A stretch of 24,542 bases of DNA from an uncultured Alphaproteobacteria bacterium (GCA_937919435.1 CALFRR010000088.1:1-24542), one strand, 5' to 3'. Counted from the stretch's first letter, positions 8,858 to 16,699 are shown. Numbers and translations: made by a program. The notes: generated by a model not told the origin, from the sequence alone.

Positions 8858-8990
8858 GCCTCCGAGATTGGAGGCGAACCCTTCGCTCGAAAAAATCATG
8901 TCGGATTGGGTCTGGTCATTATTTCTCGAAGCGAGCGTTCACATGCTGACGAATGTGGGATCCGCGCCGGATCGCTCTTCCGGGAAGCCA
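8858..8990. promoter_or_regulatory. Candidate oriT/relaxase leader with clustered inverted repeats
   Basis: The sequence upstream of the relaxase carries three short inverted repeats: 8858-8863 with 8870-8875 (GCCTCC/GGAGGC), 8959-8964 with 8968-8973 (GATCCG/CGGATC), and 8977-8987 (CTTCC-G-GGAAG). A G/T-rich stretch, GTCGGATTGGGTCTGG, lies between them. MobF oriT sites usually sit beside the relaxase gene and hold inverted repeats next to a T/G-rich nic region, so this is the likeliest oriT in the window. No nic site can be assigned by eye. Confidence 0.35.
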
Positions 8991-9084
8991 TTCAATTGGC
9001 AGAAAGTCGGCAAGTTTCTTTGGCCCCGGCAATGCCGCATCGAAAACCTCACCGAGGATGGCGCTTCCAACCGAGGAGGCGTCG

Positions 9085-9180
9085 ATGCCAAGGGTGACCA
9101 AACAGCTGCGAACCGACGACGATGATTTCATCGCCGTCATCGGCTTCGCCGTGGTCGCCCTCCTCGATGGAGGGCCATGA
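9085..9180 (+). CDS. Tiny protein (31 aa), first gene of recombinase operon
   Basis: The ATG at 9085 follows a strong GAGGAGG at 9073-9079. The product begins MPRVTKQLRTDDDD, acidic after a basic start, and ends in a hydrophobic run (FIAVIGFAVVALLDGGP) that could be a short membrane helix. Its stop overlaps the next start (ATGA at 9177-9180), which argues for a real coupled pair. No family is recognised. Confidence 0.5.
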   Translation: MPRVTKQLRTDDDDFIAVIGFAVVALLDGGP

Positions 9181-9371
9181 CGCGCCAGCCGTCGAGCTTC
9201 AACACCCGGGGGAAAAAGCGTGGTCGACAGACGTCGGCTCCAGAAAGCGTCGTCGTCGAAACCGATCTTCCCGCCGATGTCCCCGTCGGGTTGCAGGAGA
9301 TCGCAGCGATCGAACGCCTGCTCGGATCGGACCTCGACGCCCTTCTGCGTGAGATGACTTCCGAAGCGTGA
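9177..9371 (+). CDS. Small basic protein (64 aa) upstream of recombinase
   Basis: It is translationally coupled to the 31-residue gene before it by an ATGA overlap. The N-terminus is basic and probably disordered (SSFNTRGKKRGRQ); the C-terminus (VGLQEIAAIERLLGSDLDALLREMTSEA) looks like two amphipathic helices. It precedes the serine recombinase by about 100 bases on the same strand. By position it could help the recombinase, for example as a directionality factor, but no motif shows this. Confidence 0.55.
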   Translation: MTRQPSSFNTRGKKRGRQTSAPESVVVETDLPADVPVGLQEIAAIERLLGSDLDALLREMTSEA

Positions 9372-9475
9372 ACCTCGGCTCAAGCCACCGAATGACGGCT
9401 GCGTCTCGGATCGGCGGCTTGCGCTGTTCGCTTCTGGATTTAGGATGACGAGCAAATACGCGGAGTCATGGTGTC

Positions 9476-11161
9476 ATGGCATTCAAGCGTCCCCAAGCCG
9501 CGGTCATTCCCGATGTACCCTCAGTAAAGCGGGCGGCGCTCTATCTGCGCGTGAGTACGGGACGGCAAGCGGTCAACGATGTCTCGCTCCCCTCGCAGCG
9601 GGAGACGAACACGACCTTCTGTGAACAGAAGGGTTGGCGCGTGGTCCGCGAGTTCGTCGAACCCGGGGCCAGCGCCACCGACGATCGTCGACCGATTTTC
9701 CAAGAGATGCTCGAAGCGGCTCGGTCACCGGAGAAGCTCTCCGACGTCATCGTCGTGCACTCGTTTTCCAGGTTTTTCCGCAACGGTGCCGAGATGGAGT
9801 TGACCATCCGTCGGCTGAAAAAGTTCGGTGTCGCGGTCGTTTCGGTCACCCAGCCGACCGGCGACGACCCGTCGGAAGCATTGGTTCGCCAGATTATTGG
9901 TCTATTCGACGAATACACCTCGAAGGAGAATGCCAAAAACGTCGTCCGCTCAATGCGGGAGTCGGCAAAGCAAGGCTTTTGGAACGGGGCTCGGCCGCCT
10001 CTCGGCTATCGTGTCGTCGAAGCCGAAAAGCGAGGCCAGAAGATCAAAAAGAAGCTCGAAATCGACCCGGTCGACGCCGAGACGGTCCGCTTAATTTTTC
10101 GCCTCTACACCGAAGGGTGCGAAACCTCCGGGCCGATGGGCGTCAAGGAAGTCGTGAAATACCTCAACCGCCATGGCTACCGGACACGCAAGGGTGCCAC
10201 CTTCGGCGTCGGTCCTCTCCATGGGATTCTGACGAACGAGACCTACACCACGGGGCTCTGTTCATGGGGCAAGAGCCGGGCAAAGGAGACGGGCGACGCC
10301 TCCGCTATCATCCACATTCCAGTGCCGCCCATCATCGAGAGAGCCATGTTCGACCGTGCTCGAGCGAAGCTGGCAGCGCACAATCCCCGTGTGACGCCGC
10401 CGCGCGTGGTCAATGGCCCGACGCTGCTCACTGGTCTCGCCGTTTGCGAGAAGTGCGGCTCGGGTATGACGCGGACCGGCACGGCTCACGGAGGTCGCGC
10501 CTATTCGTACTATTCCTGCGCCGGCTGCCATCAGAAGGGTGAAACGGTCTGCAAGGGGCGACATATCCGGATGGAACTCCTCGACAATCTGGTCGTTGGC
10601 ACCCTGAAGGATCGGCTTCTTCAGCCGGAGCGGCTCACGGCGCTCCTCACCGAGATCGTCGAGCGGCGGTCGGCCAAGGCGGCTGCGGTCAACGAGCGTC
10701 TCGTCGGCTTGCGCAAGGCAGTTGCGGATTCCGAAGAGCGACTGAAGCGGCTCTACCGTTCAATCGAGGAAGGGATCGTCGAACTCGACGACCTTCTGAA
10801 GGACCGCATCAGTGTCTTGAAGGGGGAACGCGAGAAGGCACAGGCTGCCTTTGAGCGCGCCACCTCCACTACGGGAGCCGACATGACCGTCGACGTGGAG
10901 AGGGTCGAAGCCTTTGGGCGTCTGATGCGAGAAAAGATGGATACGGGCGACGTCCAGGCTCGCAAGGACGTGATTCGATCAGTGGTGTCGGGAATCACTG
11001 TAGGTGACGAGCGCATCCGCATCATCGGCGACAAATCGGTTCTCGCCGCTGCCGTTTCGGGGCAGCGGTCCGCGAACGGATTTGTTCGTGGTTTTGTACG
11101 TGAATGGCGCGCCCTACGGGAGTCGAACCCGTCTTTGCAACGTGAAAGGCTGCCGTCCTAA
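9476..11161 (+). CDS. Large serine recombinase / integrase (561 aa)
   Basis: This protein probably integrates and excises the element. The resolvase-type catalytic domain (about 19-165) has nucleophile Ser27 in YLRVSTGRQ and the SFSRFFRNG motif near 96-104. A recombinase domain (about 175-300) follows. Next is a zinc ribbon with Cys324, Cys327, Cys348 and Cys351, with Cys359 close by, and then a coiled coil (about 385-460), as in large serine integrases. The ATG at 9476 is used. The last 18 codons (from 11105) lie inside the tRNA-Glu gene in antisense, so the C-terminus (REWRALRESNPSLQRERLPS) comes from the attachment site rather than from an original integrase tail. The gene is rightmost in the element. 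Confidence 0.92.
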   Translation: MAFKRPQAAVIPDVPSVKRAALYLRVSTGRQAVNDVSLPSQRETNTTFCEQKGWRVVREFVEPGASATDDRRPIFQEMLEAARSPEKLSDVIVVHSFSRFFRNGAEMELTIRRLKKFGVAVVSVTQPTGDDPSEALVRQIIGLFDEYTSKENAKNVVRSMRESAKQGFWNGARPPLGYRVVEAEKRGQKIKKKLEIDPVDAETVRLIFRLYTEGCETSGPMGVKEVVKYLNRHGYRTRKGATFGVGPLHGILTNETYTTGLCSWGKSRAKETGDASAIIHIPVPPIIERAMFDRARAKLAAHNPRVTPPRVVNGPTLLTGLAVCEKCGSGMTRTGTAHGGRAYSYYSCAGCHQKGETVCKGRHIRMELLDNLVVGTLKDRLLQPERLTALLTEIVERRSAKAAAVNERLVGLRKAVADSEERLKRLYRSIEEGIVELDDLLKDRISVLKGEREKAQAAFERATSTTGADMTVDVERVEAFGRLMREKMDTGDVQARKDVIRSVVSGITVGDERIRIIGDKSVLAAAVSGQRSANGFVRGFVREWRALRESNPSLQRERLPS

Positions 11162-11179
11162 CCGATAGACGAAGGGCGC
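11105..11179 (-). tRNA. tRNA-Glu (TTC)
   Basis: The leftward strand reads a 75-base cloverleaf: acceptor GCGCCCT pairing with AGGGCGC, discriminator G, encoded CCA, anticodon stem GCAGC/GTTGC around loop CTTTCAC (anticodon TTC at plus 11144-11146), and T-loop GTTCGAC. It resembles bacterial tRNA-Glu in the TTCGTCTA D-arm start. The 3' end is the probable insertion site of the mobilizable element, and the gene stays complete. Confidence 0.95.
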
Positions 11180-11432
11180 TCACGAGCCGGCTTCTATATG
11201 GGTTCGCCCCGATCGGCAAGCCCGATCCCTCTGCTTTTCCACGTCGCGATCGGGTAGGAGAGGGGCGCCGGCATCGACCGGTCCGAATCCCGCCGAAACC
11301 GCCCCCCGGCGATCCCGCACGGAGACCGGCCGCTTCGATCCGGAGACCGCCACGGCCCGGACCGATCCCGTCCCGATCCCACCGGTCGGGGTGGAAGAGC
11401 GGCGAAGGTGAAACCGAGGAGAAACGCGCCCC

Positions 11433-12233
11433 GTGCCCCATGTCGTCCCGATCGACGATCCGGAAGATCCGCGGATCGCCGACTACCGCGACGTCCGCGA
11501 AAAGGATCTCGTCGGCCGCCGCGATCTGTTCGTCGCCGAGGGCGAAGTGGTGCTGGCCCCGCTGCTCGCCTCGCCCCACCCCGTCGTCTCGCTGCTGGTC
11601 GACGAGCGACGCCTCGCCGGCCTCGCCGCGCGCCTGGCACATCTCCCCGAGGAGGTGCCGATCCTGACCGTCTCGCGCACGCTCATCGACCGGATCGTCG
11701 GCTTTCCGCTCCATCGCGGCATCCTGGCGATCGGCCGGAAAGTGCCCGCCCGCACCGCCGCCGAACTCCTCGCCGCGGCGCCCGAACGGGCGCTGGTCGC
11801 CGTCGCCCTCGGCATCGCCAACCACGACAACGTCGGCGGCCTCTTCCGCAACGCCGCCGCCTTCGGGGCCGCCGCGGTGCTGATCGACGCCGCCACCTGC
11901 GACCCCTTCTACCGCAAGGCGCTGCGCGTCTCGGTCGGCCACGTGCTGACCGTCCCCTCCGCCCGTCTCGCGCCGGACGAGGATCCGCTCGCGCTGCTCG
12001 CCGCGCACGGCTTCGAGGTGCTGGCGCTGACCCCGAACGGCGGCGAGCCGCTCGCCGCCCTTCGCCCGGCGCCGCGCACCGCGGCCCTGTTCGGCACCGA
12101 AGGGCCGGGGCTCGCCCCGGATCTCCTCGCCCGAACCCGTCGGGTGACGATCGAAATGGCGCCCGGAGTCGACAGCCTCAACGTCGCCACCTGCTCCGGC
12201 ATCGTCCTCCACCGCCTCGCCACCGCGGGGTGA
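11433..12233 (+). CDS. SpoU/TrmH-family RNA 2'-O-methyltransferase (266 aa)
   Basis: The protein transfers a methyl group from SAM to ribose 2'-OH in rRNA or tRNA in the cytosol. The three SPOUT knot motifs are visible: motif 1 IANHDNVGGLFRNAAAFG (about 130-147), motif 2 ALFGTEGPGL (about 220-229) and motif 3 DSLNVATCSGIVLH (about 247-260). The N-terminal part (DLVGRRDLFVAEGEVVLAPLL) resembles the substrate-binding domain of SpoU proteins. Start is GTG at 11433, with GAGGAG at 11416-11421; no ATG lies near. The exact target nucleotide cannot be told from sequence. It is separated from the mobile element by tRNA-Glu and about 250 bases, and appears to be a host gene. Confidence 0.9.
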   Translation: MPHVVPIDDPEDPRIADYRDVREKDLVGRRDLFVAEGEVVLAPLLASPHPVVSLLVDERRLAGLAARLAHLPEEVPILTVSRTLIDRIVGFPLHRGILAIGRKVPARTAAELLAAAPERALVAVALGIANHDNVGGLFRNAAAFGAAAVLIDAATCDPFYRKALRVSVGHVLTVPSARLAPDEDPLALLAAHGFEVLALTPNGGEPLAALRPAPRTAALFGTEGPGLAPDLLARTRRVTIEMAPGVDSLNVATCSGIVLHRLATAG

Positions 12234-12417
12234 GCCTCGAGGAGGCCCAATCCCGGCGATGTGGGCGTCGAATCACTACGTGAAGAAGCGGATCCACGCC
12301 GTGAAGGAACGGCCGCAAGCGATTCGGACGACTCGGCGATTCCGGTCGCCGCCCGGGTGACGCCGCGAGGATCGACCGGGTCCGGCGACGCCCCGAATGC
12401 GCCTGCGGCATCGGCTT

Positions 12418-15381
12418 TCAGGCCGCGTCGGCCGGGGTCCGGGTCGGAGCCGGTCCAGAGGAATCGATTTCCGAGGGAACGATCCCATCCCTTTGCCAAA
12501 CCTCGGAAACCGCCTTTCGGAAGAAGGCTTCCAGCGCCCGCACCGGTTCCATGTCGCCGTAGAGCCGCGGCCGGCGTTCGGCGAGCCGGCGGCGGGCCTC
12601 GGCGCGGGTCGCCGGATCGGCGAGCGCCACCGCTCTGGCGACGTAGTCGTCGCGGTCCGCGGCGATGCCCTCGTCGAGCCCCATCCGCTTCAGGATCGCG
12701 TAGGAGTGGCGGCCGCGCATTTGTCCGGTCGGCAGGGTCACCACCGGCAGCCCGGCGGCGACCGCCTCCAGCGTCGTGTTGCCGCCCGACCAGCCGATGC
12801 TGTCGAGATAGACGTCGCCGATCTCCATCAGCGAATGGAACTTCTCAAAGGGCACCGGCGGCGTGAACACCAGATGCCGGTCGGGATCGAGCCCGGCGGC
12901 GCGGAAGGCCGCCTCGAGCCGCGTCCGGAAGATCGTCGTCGGTGGCTTCCGGTCGCCGGCGATGAACAGGAAGCGGGCAGAGGGCACCCGCGCGGCGATA
13001 CCGGTCAGGACGCGATCGTCCTCCGGCAGGTACTTGAACAGCGACTGACAGCATACGTAGAGCGTCGCGTCGTCGGCGACGCCGATCTCGGCCCGGGTCA
13101 GCCGGCCGCCGGCGGTGTCGAGCGGCGCATAGGCGATCGACAGATTGGGCAGCCGCACCAGCTTCTCGCGGTAGTGCGCCTCGCCGTCCGCCGGCTCCAT
13201 CAGGTCGCTGGTCAGATACCAGTCGATGTCGGCGAGACCGGAGGTCACCGGGTGGCCCCAGGTCTGGCACTGCACCGGCGCCAGCCGGTGGGTGGCCAGC
13301 CGGATCGCGAAATCGCTCATCCCGAGTTCGAGATGGACGAGGACGTGCGGTGCGTCGGCCCGGATCGTCTCGATCCAGTCAGCGAGCGGCCGCGCCTCCT
13401 GGTGCCAGCGGTCGCAGGTCGCGGCGATCCGTCGCGAGGTGGCGTCGCTGCCGCCGGCGAGATTGTAGCCGTAGACCTCGAACCCCGCCCGATCCAGGTG
13501 CTCCATCCAGCCGGCGAACAGCTTGGAGACCGAATGCAGGGTGAAGTACCAGGTGACGAAACCGATTCTGAGCTTCTTCGCCGGCCCCGGCGTCGGCAGC
13601 GCCACCCGTCCGGCGGCGGCGAGCCGGCCGACGACGTCACCGTAGATCACCTGCAGATCGCGGTCGTCGCGGCCCTGATAGGAGAGGAAGAACGGCTTCG
13701 CCCCGCCGATCACGCCCGCCGCCCGCGCCCGCTCCTCCGGGCTCGCCCGCTCGACCAGCGCGGCGAGATCGGCGAGATCGTGGGTGTATGCAGCGCGCCG
13801 GGTCTCGATCTCGGCGGTGTCGGCGTGGACCACGGCGAGATTGGCCATGGTCCGGGTGAACCGCGCCTCGATGTCGTCGGGTGCCCGGGCGAGGCGCCGG
13901 TCGAGGAGACGGCGGGCCCCGTCCTGACGGCCCGCCATCCGCAGCCGGTTGGCGAGGAAGATCAGGTTCTTCGGCTCGGCCCGCGCGGCGAGGAGGGCGG
14001 CGAGCGCATCGTCGACCAGCGCCTCGGCACCGCTGTCGAGCGCCCGCTCGACGAACCGCGCCAGAACGTCCGCCGCGCCCTCGGGATCGCCCGCCTCGTC
14101 GAGCAGACGAGCGAGCGAGCGATAGGTCGAGACATAGTCCGGCCGCTCGCCGAGCAGTGCCGCCAGCCGACGGATCGCCTCGTCGCGGTCGCCCTTGCGG
14201 GCGAGGATCAGCGCCGTGTTGTGGCGCCAGCGCGGATCGTCGGAGAGCCGGGTGGTCGCCTCGAGCAGCGCCAAGCCGTCGGCCCCGTCGCCGGCCTGGT
14301 CCTTGTCGGCGAGGATCAGGCCGAGCCGATGAAGACTCTCGACCGCCTCCGGCGTCGCCGAGATCGCCCTGAGCGCGGCTTCCGCCGGTTCCAGCCGGCC
14401 GGCGTCGTGATGGGCCCGGGCGGCGTCGAGCGACGGCGCGGCGAGCGCCGTGCCTGCCGGGTTGAAGGCGCAGCCGCGGCAGATCTCGTCGTCGCGATCG
14501 AAGAAGCCGTCGAGCCAGCGCTGCACCGTGTCGCTCTTCCAGGCTTCGGCGAAACCGACCTTGCGCAGATCGACCCGGCCGAACAGGTCGGCGTCGTTGG
14601 TGGTGCAGCACGGGGTCAGGAAGCCGTCGACGGTGACGTAGGCGGCACGGAACGGCCGCCGGCAGCGGCTGCCGTTCGGCGTCAGCCCGGCCGCCGGCAT
14701 CAGCACCAGATCGGGATGGGCGCGGCGCACCCGGTCGAGGACGGCGCGGGCCTCGACGAGATCGCTCGGCCGCAGGGTGAACGGGTCTGAGGCGGTGGCG
14801 TAGGAGATCAGCGGCTGGATCTCGACGAAGCGCCCGCCGAGCCGCCTGAGCCGGCCGAGCAGGCCCTCGAGTTCCGGCAGATTGCGCTGGCTGAGCACGA
14901 TCGACAGGGTCATGCCGCCGAAGATCCGGGCGAGCGCCGCGATCATCGTCTCCAGCCGCTTCACGTCGGTGCCGGAGCGCAGAAGTTCCGCCGTCTCCGG
15001 CTCCAGGCTGTCGACCGAGACCGAGACGTGGCCGAGCCCGGCCGCCGCCAGGGCCAGGTAGTCGGCGACCTCACGGAACAGGGCGTTGGTGTTGAAGCTG
15101 ACGATCTCGTACTTGCCGGTCGCGCGGGCGGCGCGGATCAGCCGTTCGAGGTCGGGATGCAGGGTCGGTTCGCCGATCCCCTGGAGGATCAGCACGCGGG
15201 CGGGCGGCGCATGGGCGAGGATCTCCTCGAATACCGCCGGTTTCATCGTCCGGTTGACCCACCGGCCTTCGGCGAGCCCGATCGTGCGCTGGCAGCCGGC
15301 ACAGGCGAGATTGCAGCCGGTGGTGGTCTCGATCTGCAGTCGCTCGACCCGTTCGGGCGTGGCGAAGACGGAAGTGGCCAA
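12418..15381 (-). CDS. Radical SAM - TPR - SPINDLY/GT41-like glycosyltransferase fusion (987 aa)
   Basis: Three modules lie in one frame. Residues 1-310 are a radical SAM enzyme: CNLACAGC gives Cys23, Cys27 and Cys30 for the 4Fe-4S cluster, GIGEPTLHP matches the SAM-binding GGEP motif, and Cys240, Cys258, Cys259, Cys301 and Cys304 resemble a SPASM/twitch auxiliary-cluster region. Residues about 315-560 are TPR-like helical repeats. Residues about 590-960 resemble the C-terminal catalytic part of SPINDLY/OGT: QCQTWGHPVTSGLADIDW, SLFKYLPEDDRVL, and GNTTLEAVAAGLPVVTLPTGQMRGRHSYAIL, the sugar-nucleotide site. Start is TTG at 15381 after GAGGAG; the frame is open upstream to 16431 but lacks protein-like character. 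Substrate and product are unknown; a modified surface glycan or glycoprotein is one guess. Confidence 0.82.
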   Translation of the reverse strand: MATSVFATPERVERLQIETTTGCNLACAGCQRTIGLAEGRWVNRTMKPAVFEEILAHAPPARVLILQGIGEPTLHPDLERLIRAARATGKYEIVSFNTNALFREVADYLALAAAGLGHVSVSVDSLEPETAELLRSGTDVKRLETMIAALARIFGGMTLSIVLSQRNLPELEGLLGRLRRLGGRFVEIQPLISYATASDPFTLRPSDLVEARAVLDRVRRAHPDLVLMPAAGLTPNGSRCRRPFRAAYVTVDGFLTPCCTTNDADLFGRVDLRKVGFAEAWKSDTVQRWLDGFFDRDDEICRGCAFNPAGTALAAPSLDAARAHHDAGRLEPAEAALRAISATPEAVESLHRLGLILADKDQAGDGADGLALLEATTRLSDDPRWRHNTALILARKGDRDEAIRRLAALLGERPDYVSTYRSLARLLDEAGDPEGAADVLARFVERALDSGAEALVDDALAALLAARAEPKNLIFLANRLRMAGRQDGARRLLDRRLARAPDDIEARFTRTMANLAVVHADTAEIETRRAAYTHDLADLAALVERASPEERARAAGVIGGAKPFFLSYQGRDDRDLQVIYGDVVGRLAAAGRVALPTPGPAKKLRIGFVTWYFTLHSVSKLFAGWMEHLDRAGFEVYGYNLAGGSDATSRRIAATCDRWHQEARPLADWIETIRADAPHVLVHLELGMSDFAIRLATHRLAPVQCQTWGHPVTSGLADIDWYLTSDLMEPADGEAHYREKLVRLPNLSIAYAPLDTAGGRLTRAEIGVADDATLYVCCQSLFKYLPEDDRVLTGIAARVPSARFLFIAGDRKPPTTIFRTRLEAAFRAAGLDPDRHLVFTPPVPFEKFHSLMEIGDVYLDSIGWSGGNTTLEAVAAGLPVVTLPTGQMRGRHSYAILKRMGLDEGIAADRDDYVARAVALADPATRAEARRRLAERRPRLYGDMEPVRALEAFFRKAVSEVWQRDGIVPSEIDSSGPAPTRTPADAA

Positions 15382-15702
15382 GACCTGTCTCCTCGGCGAA
15401 CGAATCGCCCGCTCGCCAGTATGCCGAAATCCGCCGGATGCGGCGCCGTCGGGCGACGGCTCGTGCTCGCCGCCGTCGTCGAGTCGATCCGCGACGGCCG
15501 TGCCCGCGACACCACGACGGTCTCCGCGTCGTCCGTGGCGAAGCTCGCCGGCAACCCGATGATCGACCCGTGAGAGCGGACCGAAGACACCGGAGGCCGC
15601 CGGCGGAGCATCGCGGGCGCCGGCCTCGACCATCGGCGGCGTGCGTTTTTTCCGAATGCCTGTCATGCTGTGAGCGGTTGCGGATCGACCGGGGAGGCAG
15701 CG
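15382..15702. other. Intergenic region, no gene supported
   Basis: This 321-base region separates two divergent genes and must hold their promoters. The leftward frame is open here, but it is Arg/Gly-rich and without motifs. GGGGAGG at the right end serves the gene at 15703. I see no convincing hairpin or repeat. Confidence 0.5.
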
Positions 15703-16044
15703 ATGACGCGCGACATCGGGTCCGAATACCGGATTTCCCTGGGTGGACCGCTTTCGCTCGAACTGGAGATCGCCTCCGAGAAGGCGGCGGCGCTCGGTCG
15801 GGCCGGGGAAGCGGTGGAAGCGACGTTGGCCGCGCTCGCCGCCTTCGACGTGGGCGGGACGGGGCGGCCGGCGGCTTCGGCGAAGCCGGCGCCGGGCGAA
15901 CGCGATCGGCTGCTCGCGGCGGCGGCCGAAGCGGTCTGGAACTACTTCGTCCAGCGCGAGGCGATGGGTTTCCTCGGCCACGAGGACGCGATCGCCACCT
16001 ATGGGATCCCGCCGGAGGTCCTCGCCCGGGTCGGCGCCGAGTGA
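15703..16044 (+). CDS. DUF6665-like small protein (113 aa)
   Basis: The ATG at 15703 follows GGGGAGG at a good distance; a GTG at 15670 in the same frame is less likely. The pattern of a helix with EKAAALGRAGEAVEATLAAL, a central variable linker, and a C-terminal AAEAVWNYFVQREAMGFLGHEDAIATYGIPPEVLARVG matches my memory of the DUF6665 family of alphaproteobacteria. That assignment was not checked by search. There is no signal peptide or membrane segment. It is divergent from the radical SAM fusion gene. Function is unknown. Confidence 0.72.
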   Translation: MTRDIGSEYRISLGGPLSLELEIASEKAAALGRAGEAVEATLAALAAFDVGGTGRPAASAKPAPGERDRLLAAAAEAVWNYFVQREAMGFLGHEDAIATYGIPPEVLARVGAE

Positions 16045-16328
16045 TCGGCGGACGGCGCGGACCGACCCGTCGCGGGCGACCGACGGCGCCGGACGGAGGC
16101 GGGCCGTCGATCGGTGCGATGCGGCGCCGAATCGTCGTGCGCGCCGAGGCACGTGTCCGCGCTCGTTCGAGCGGGTGCGGGTCTCCGGGCCGAGACGGAG
16201 GTTCGGAGCTGCGCCGGGGCGTTCGAGGGTAAGTGAGCGGCGGCGATGTGGAGGAGGTACGGAGAGAGAGGGGATCGGCCTCGGCGTGTCTTGAAATACG
16301 CCCGCGCCTCGGGCATAGAGGGCGCGCC

Positions 16329-16420
16329 GGAGACGTGGCCGAGAGGCTGAAGGCACTCGTTTGCTAAATGAGCGTACCCCCAAAAGGGTACCGAGGGTTC
16401 GAATCCCTCCGTCTCCGCCA
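16329..16420 (+). tRNA. tRNA-Ser (GCT)
   Basis: A 92-base class II tRNA: acceptor GGAGACG pairs with CGTCTCC, discriminator G, encoded CCA. The anticodon loop has GCT at 16363-16365, and a long variable arm (GTACCCCCAAAAGGGTAC) is typical of serine tRNAs. The T-loop reads GTTCGAA. It is intact. Confidence 0.96.
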
Positions 16421-16529
16421 CTTCCACTCATTAAGGTGCTGTTTTTGTTGGGGTGTGCGACCCGGCCCTTAGTCGGGTCCCTATTCCGGTCCCTAGATCG
16501 ATCTCCGCCTCATAGCCGAAGAGCAGCTA

Positions 16530-16548
16530 GGGCGCCTCGACGGCGCCC
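16530..16548 (+). terminator. Rho-independent terminator
   Basis: GGGCGCC (16530-16536) and GGCGCCC (16542-16548) form a perfect 7-bp stem around loop TCGAC, followed by TTCTTCGTTTCG. It would end transcription from tRNA-Ser and lies just outside the proposed prophage end. Confidence 0.7.
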
Positions 16549-16573
16549 TTCTTCGTTTCGTCAGGCGGGCATT

Positions 16574-16600
16574 TGTAACCCGCAAGAACGGATGGCATAA
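16574..16600 (+). repeat. Prophage left end with L1-like transposase site
   Basis: TGTAACC is followed by CGCAAGAACGGATGGCAT at 16581-16598. The 18-bp site occurs again at 16697-16714. Mu starts with TG and has its first MuA site a few bases in, then a second about 105 bp further; here the spacing is 116 bp. Confidence 0.6.
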
Positions 16601-16650
16601 GGCCGAACTTGGCGGAACTTCGCCGAACAAGGCCAAACCGCGGCGGAAAA
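16601..16650 (+). repeat. Five degenerate 10-bp units
   Basis: Consecutive units are GGCCGAACTT, GGCGGAACTT, CGCCGAACAA, GGCCAAACCG and CGGCGGAAAA. They are similar and exactly 10 bases long, about one helical turn. They lie between the two transposase-like sites. Confidence 0.6.
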
Positions 16651-16664
16651 CAGCCGTGAAATGC

Positions 16665-16699
16665 GCGCGCCGGCCCTTCGAACGGAAGAACCGGCGCGC
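16665..16699. repeat. 9-bp inverted repeat beside second 18-bp site
   Basis: GCGCGCCGG (16665-16673) and CCGGCGCGC (16691-16699) are perfect complements around a 17-base spacer. The right arm overlaps the first bases of the second 18-bp site. Confidence 0.6.

Larger units (their letters stand above)
1..11104. mobile_element. Integrative mobilizable element, right part
   Basis: This is inferred from gene content. A MobF relaxase, a P-loop accessory protein, a small membrane protein and a coupling ATPase form one leftward transfer operon, and a large serine recombinase lies at the right edge, running into tRNA-Glu. No VirB/Trb mating-pair genes are visible, so transfer would need a helper system unless those genes lie left of the window. 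The right border is placed at the 3' end of the tRNA-Glu gene. The left border and its att copy were not found; I saw no copy of the tRNA 3' end in positions 1-240. The 526-residue protein at the left edge is probably cargo. Confidence 0.65.

Noticed and set aside
12259..12360. 33-residue frame MWASNHYVKKRIHAVKERP.. after the methyltransferase gene
   Set aside because: Third-position GC is plausible, but there is no ribosome site at a proper distance and no recognised relative.
12397..14790. Very long rightward frame (797 codons) opposite the radical SAM fusion
   Set aside because: It is an Arg/Gly/Pro-rich shadow without motifs, produced by high GC on the antisense strand of a gene with clear domains.
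15382..16431. N-terminal extension of the radical SAM fusion up to 16431
   Set aside because: The open frame crosses an intergenic region, the DUF6665-like gene and tRNA-Ser on the other strand. The TTG at 15381 has a ribosome site and begins just before the first conserved segment.
16421..16573. Site-specific integration of the prophage into tRNA-Ser
   Set aside because: The tRNA is complete and separated from the proposed prophage end by a terminator and about 150 bases. A Mu-like transposase integrates nearly at random, so closeness is likely chance.
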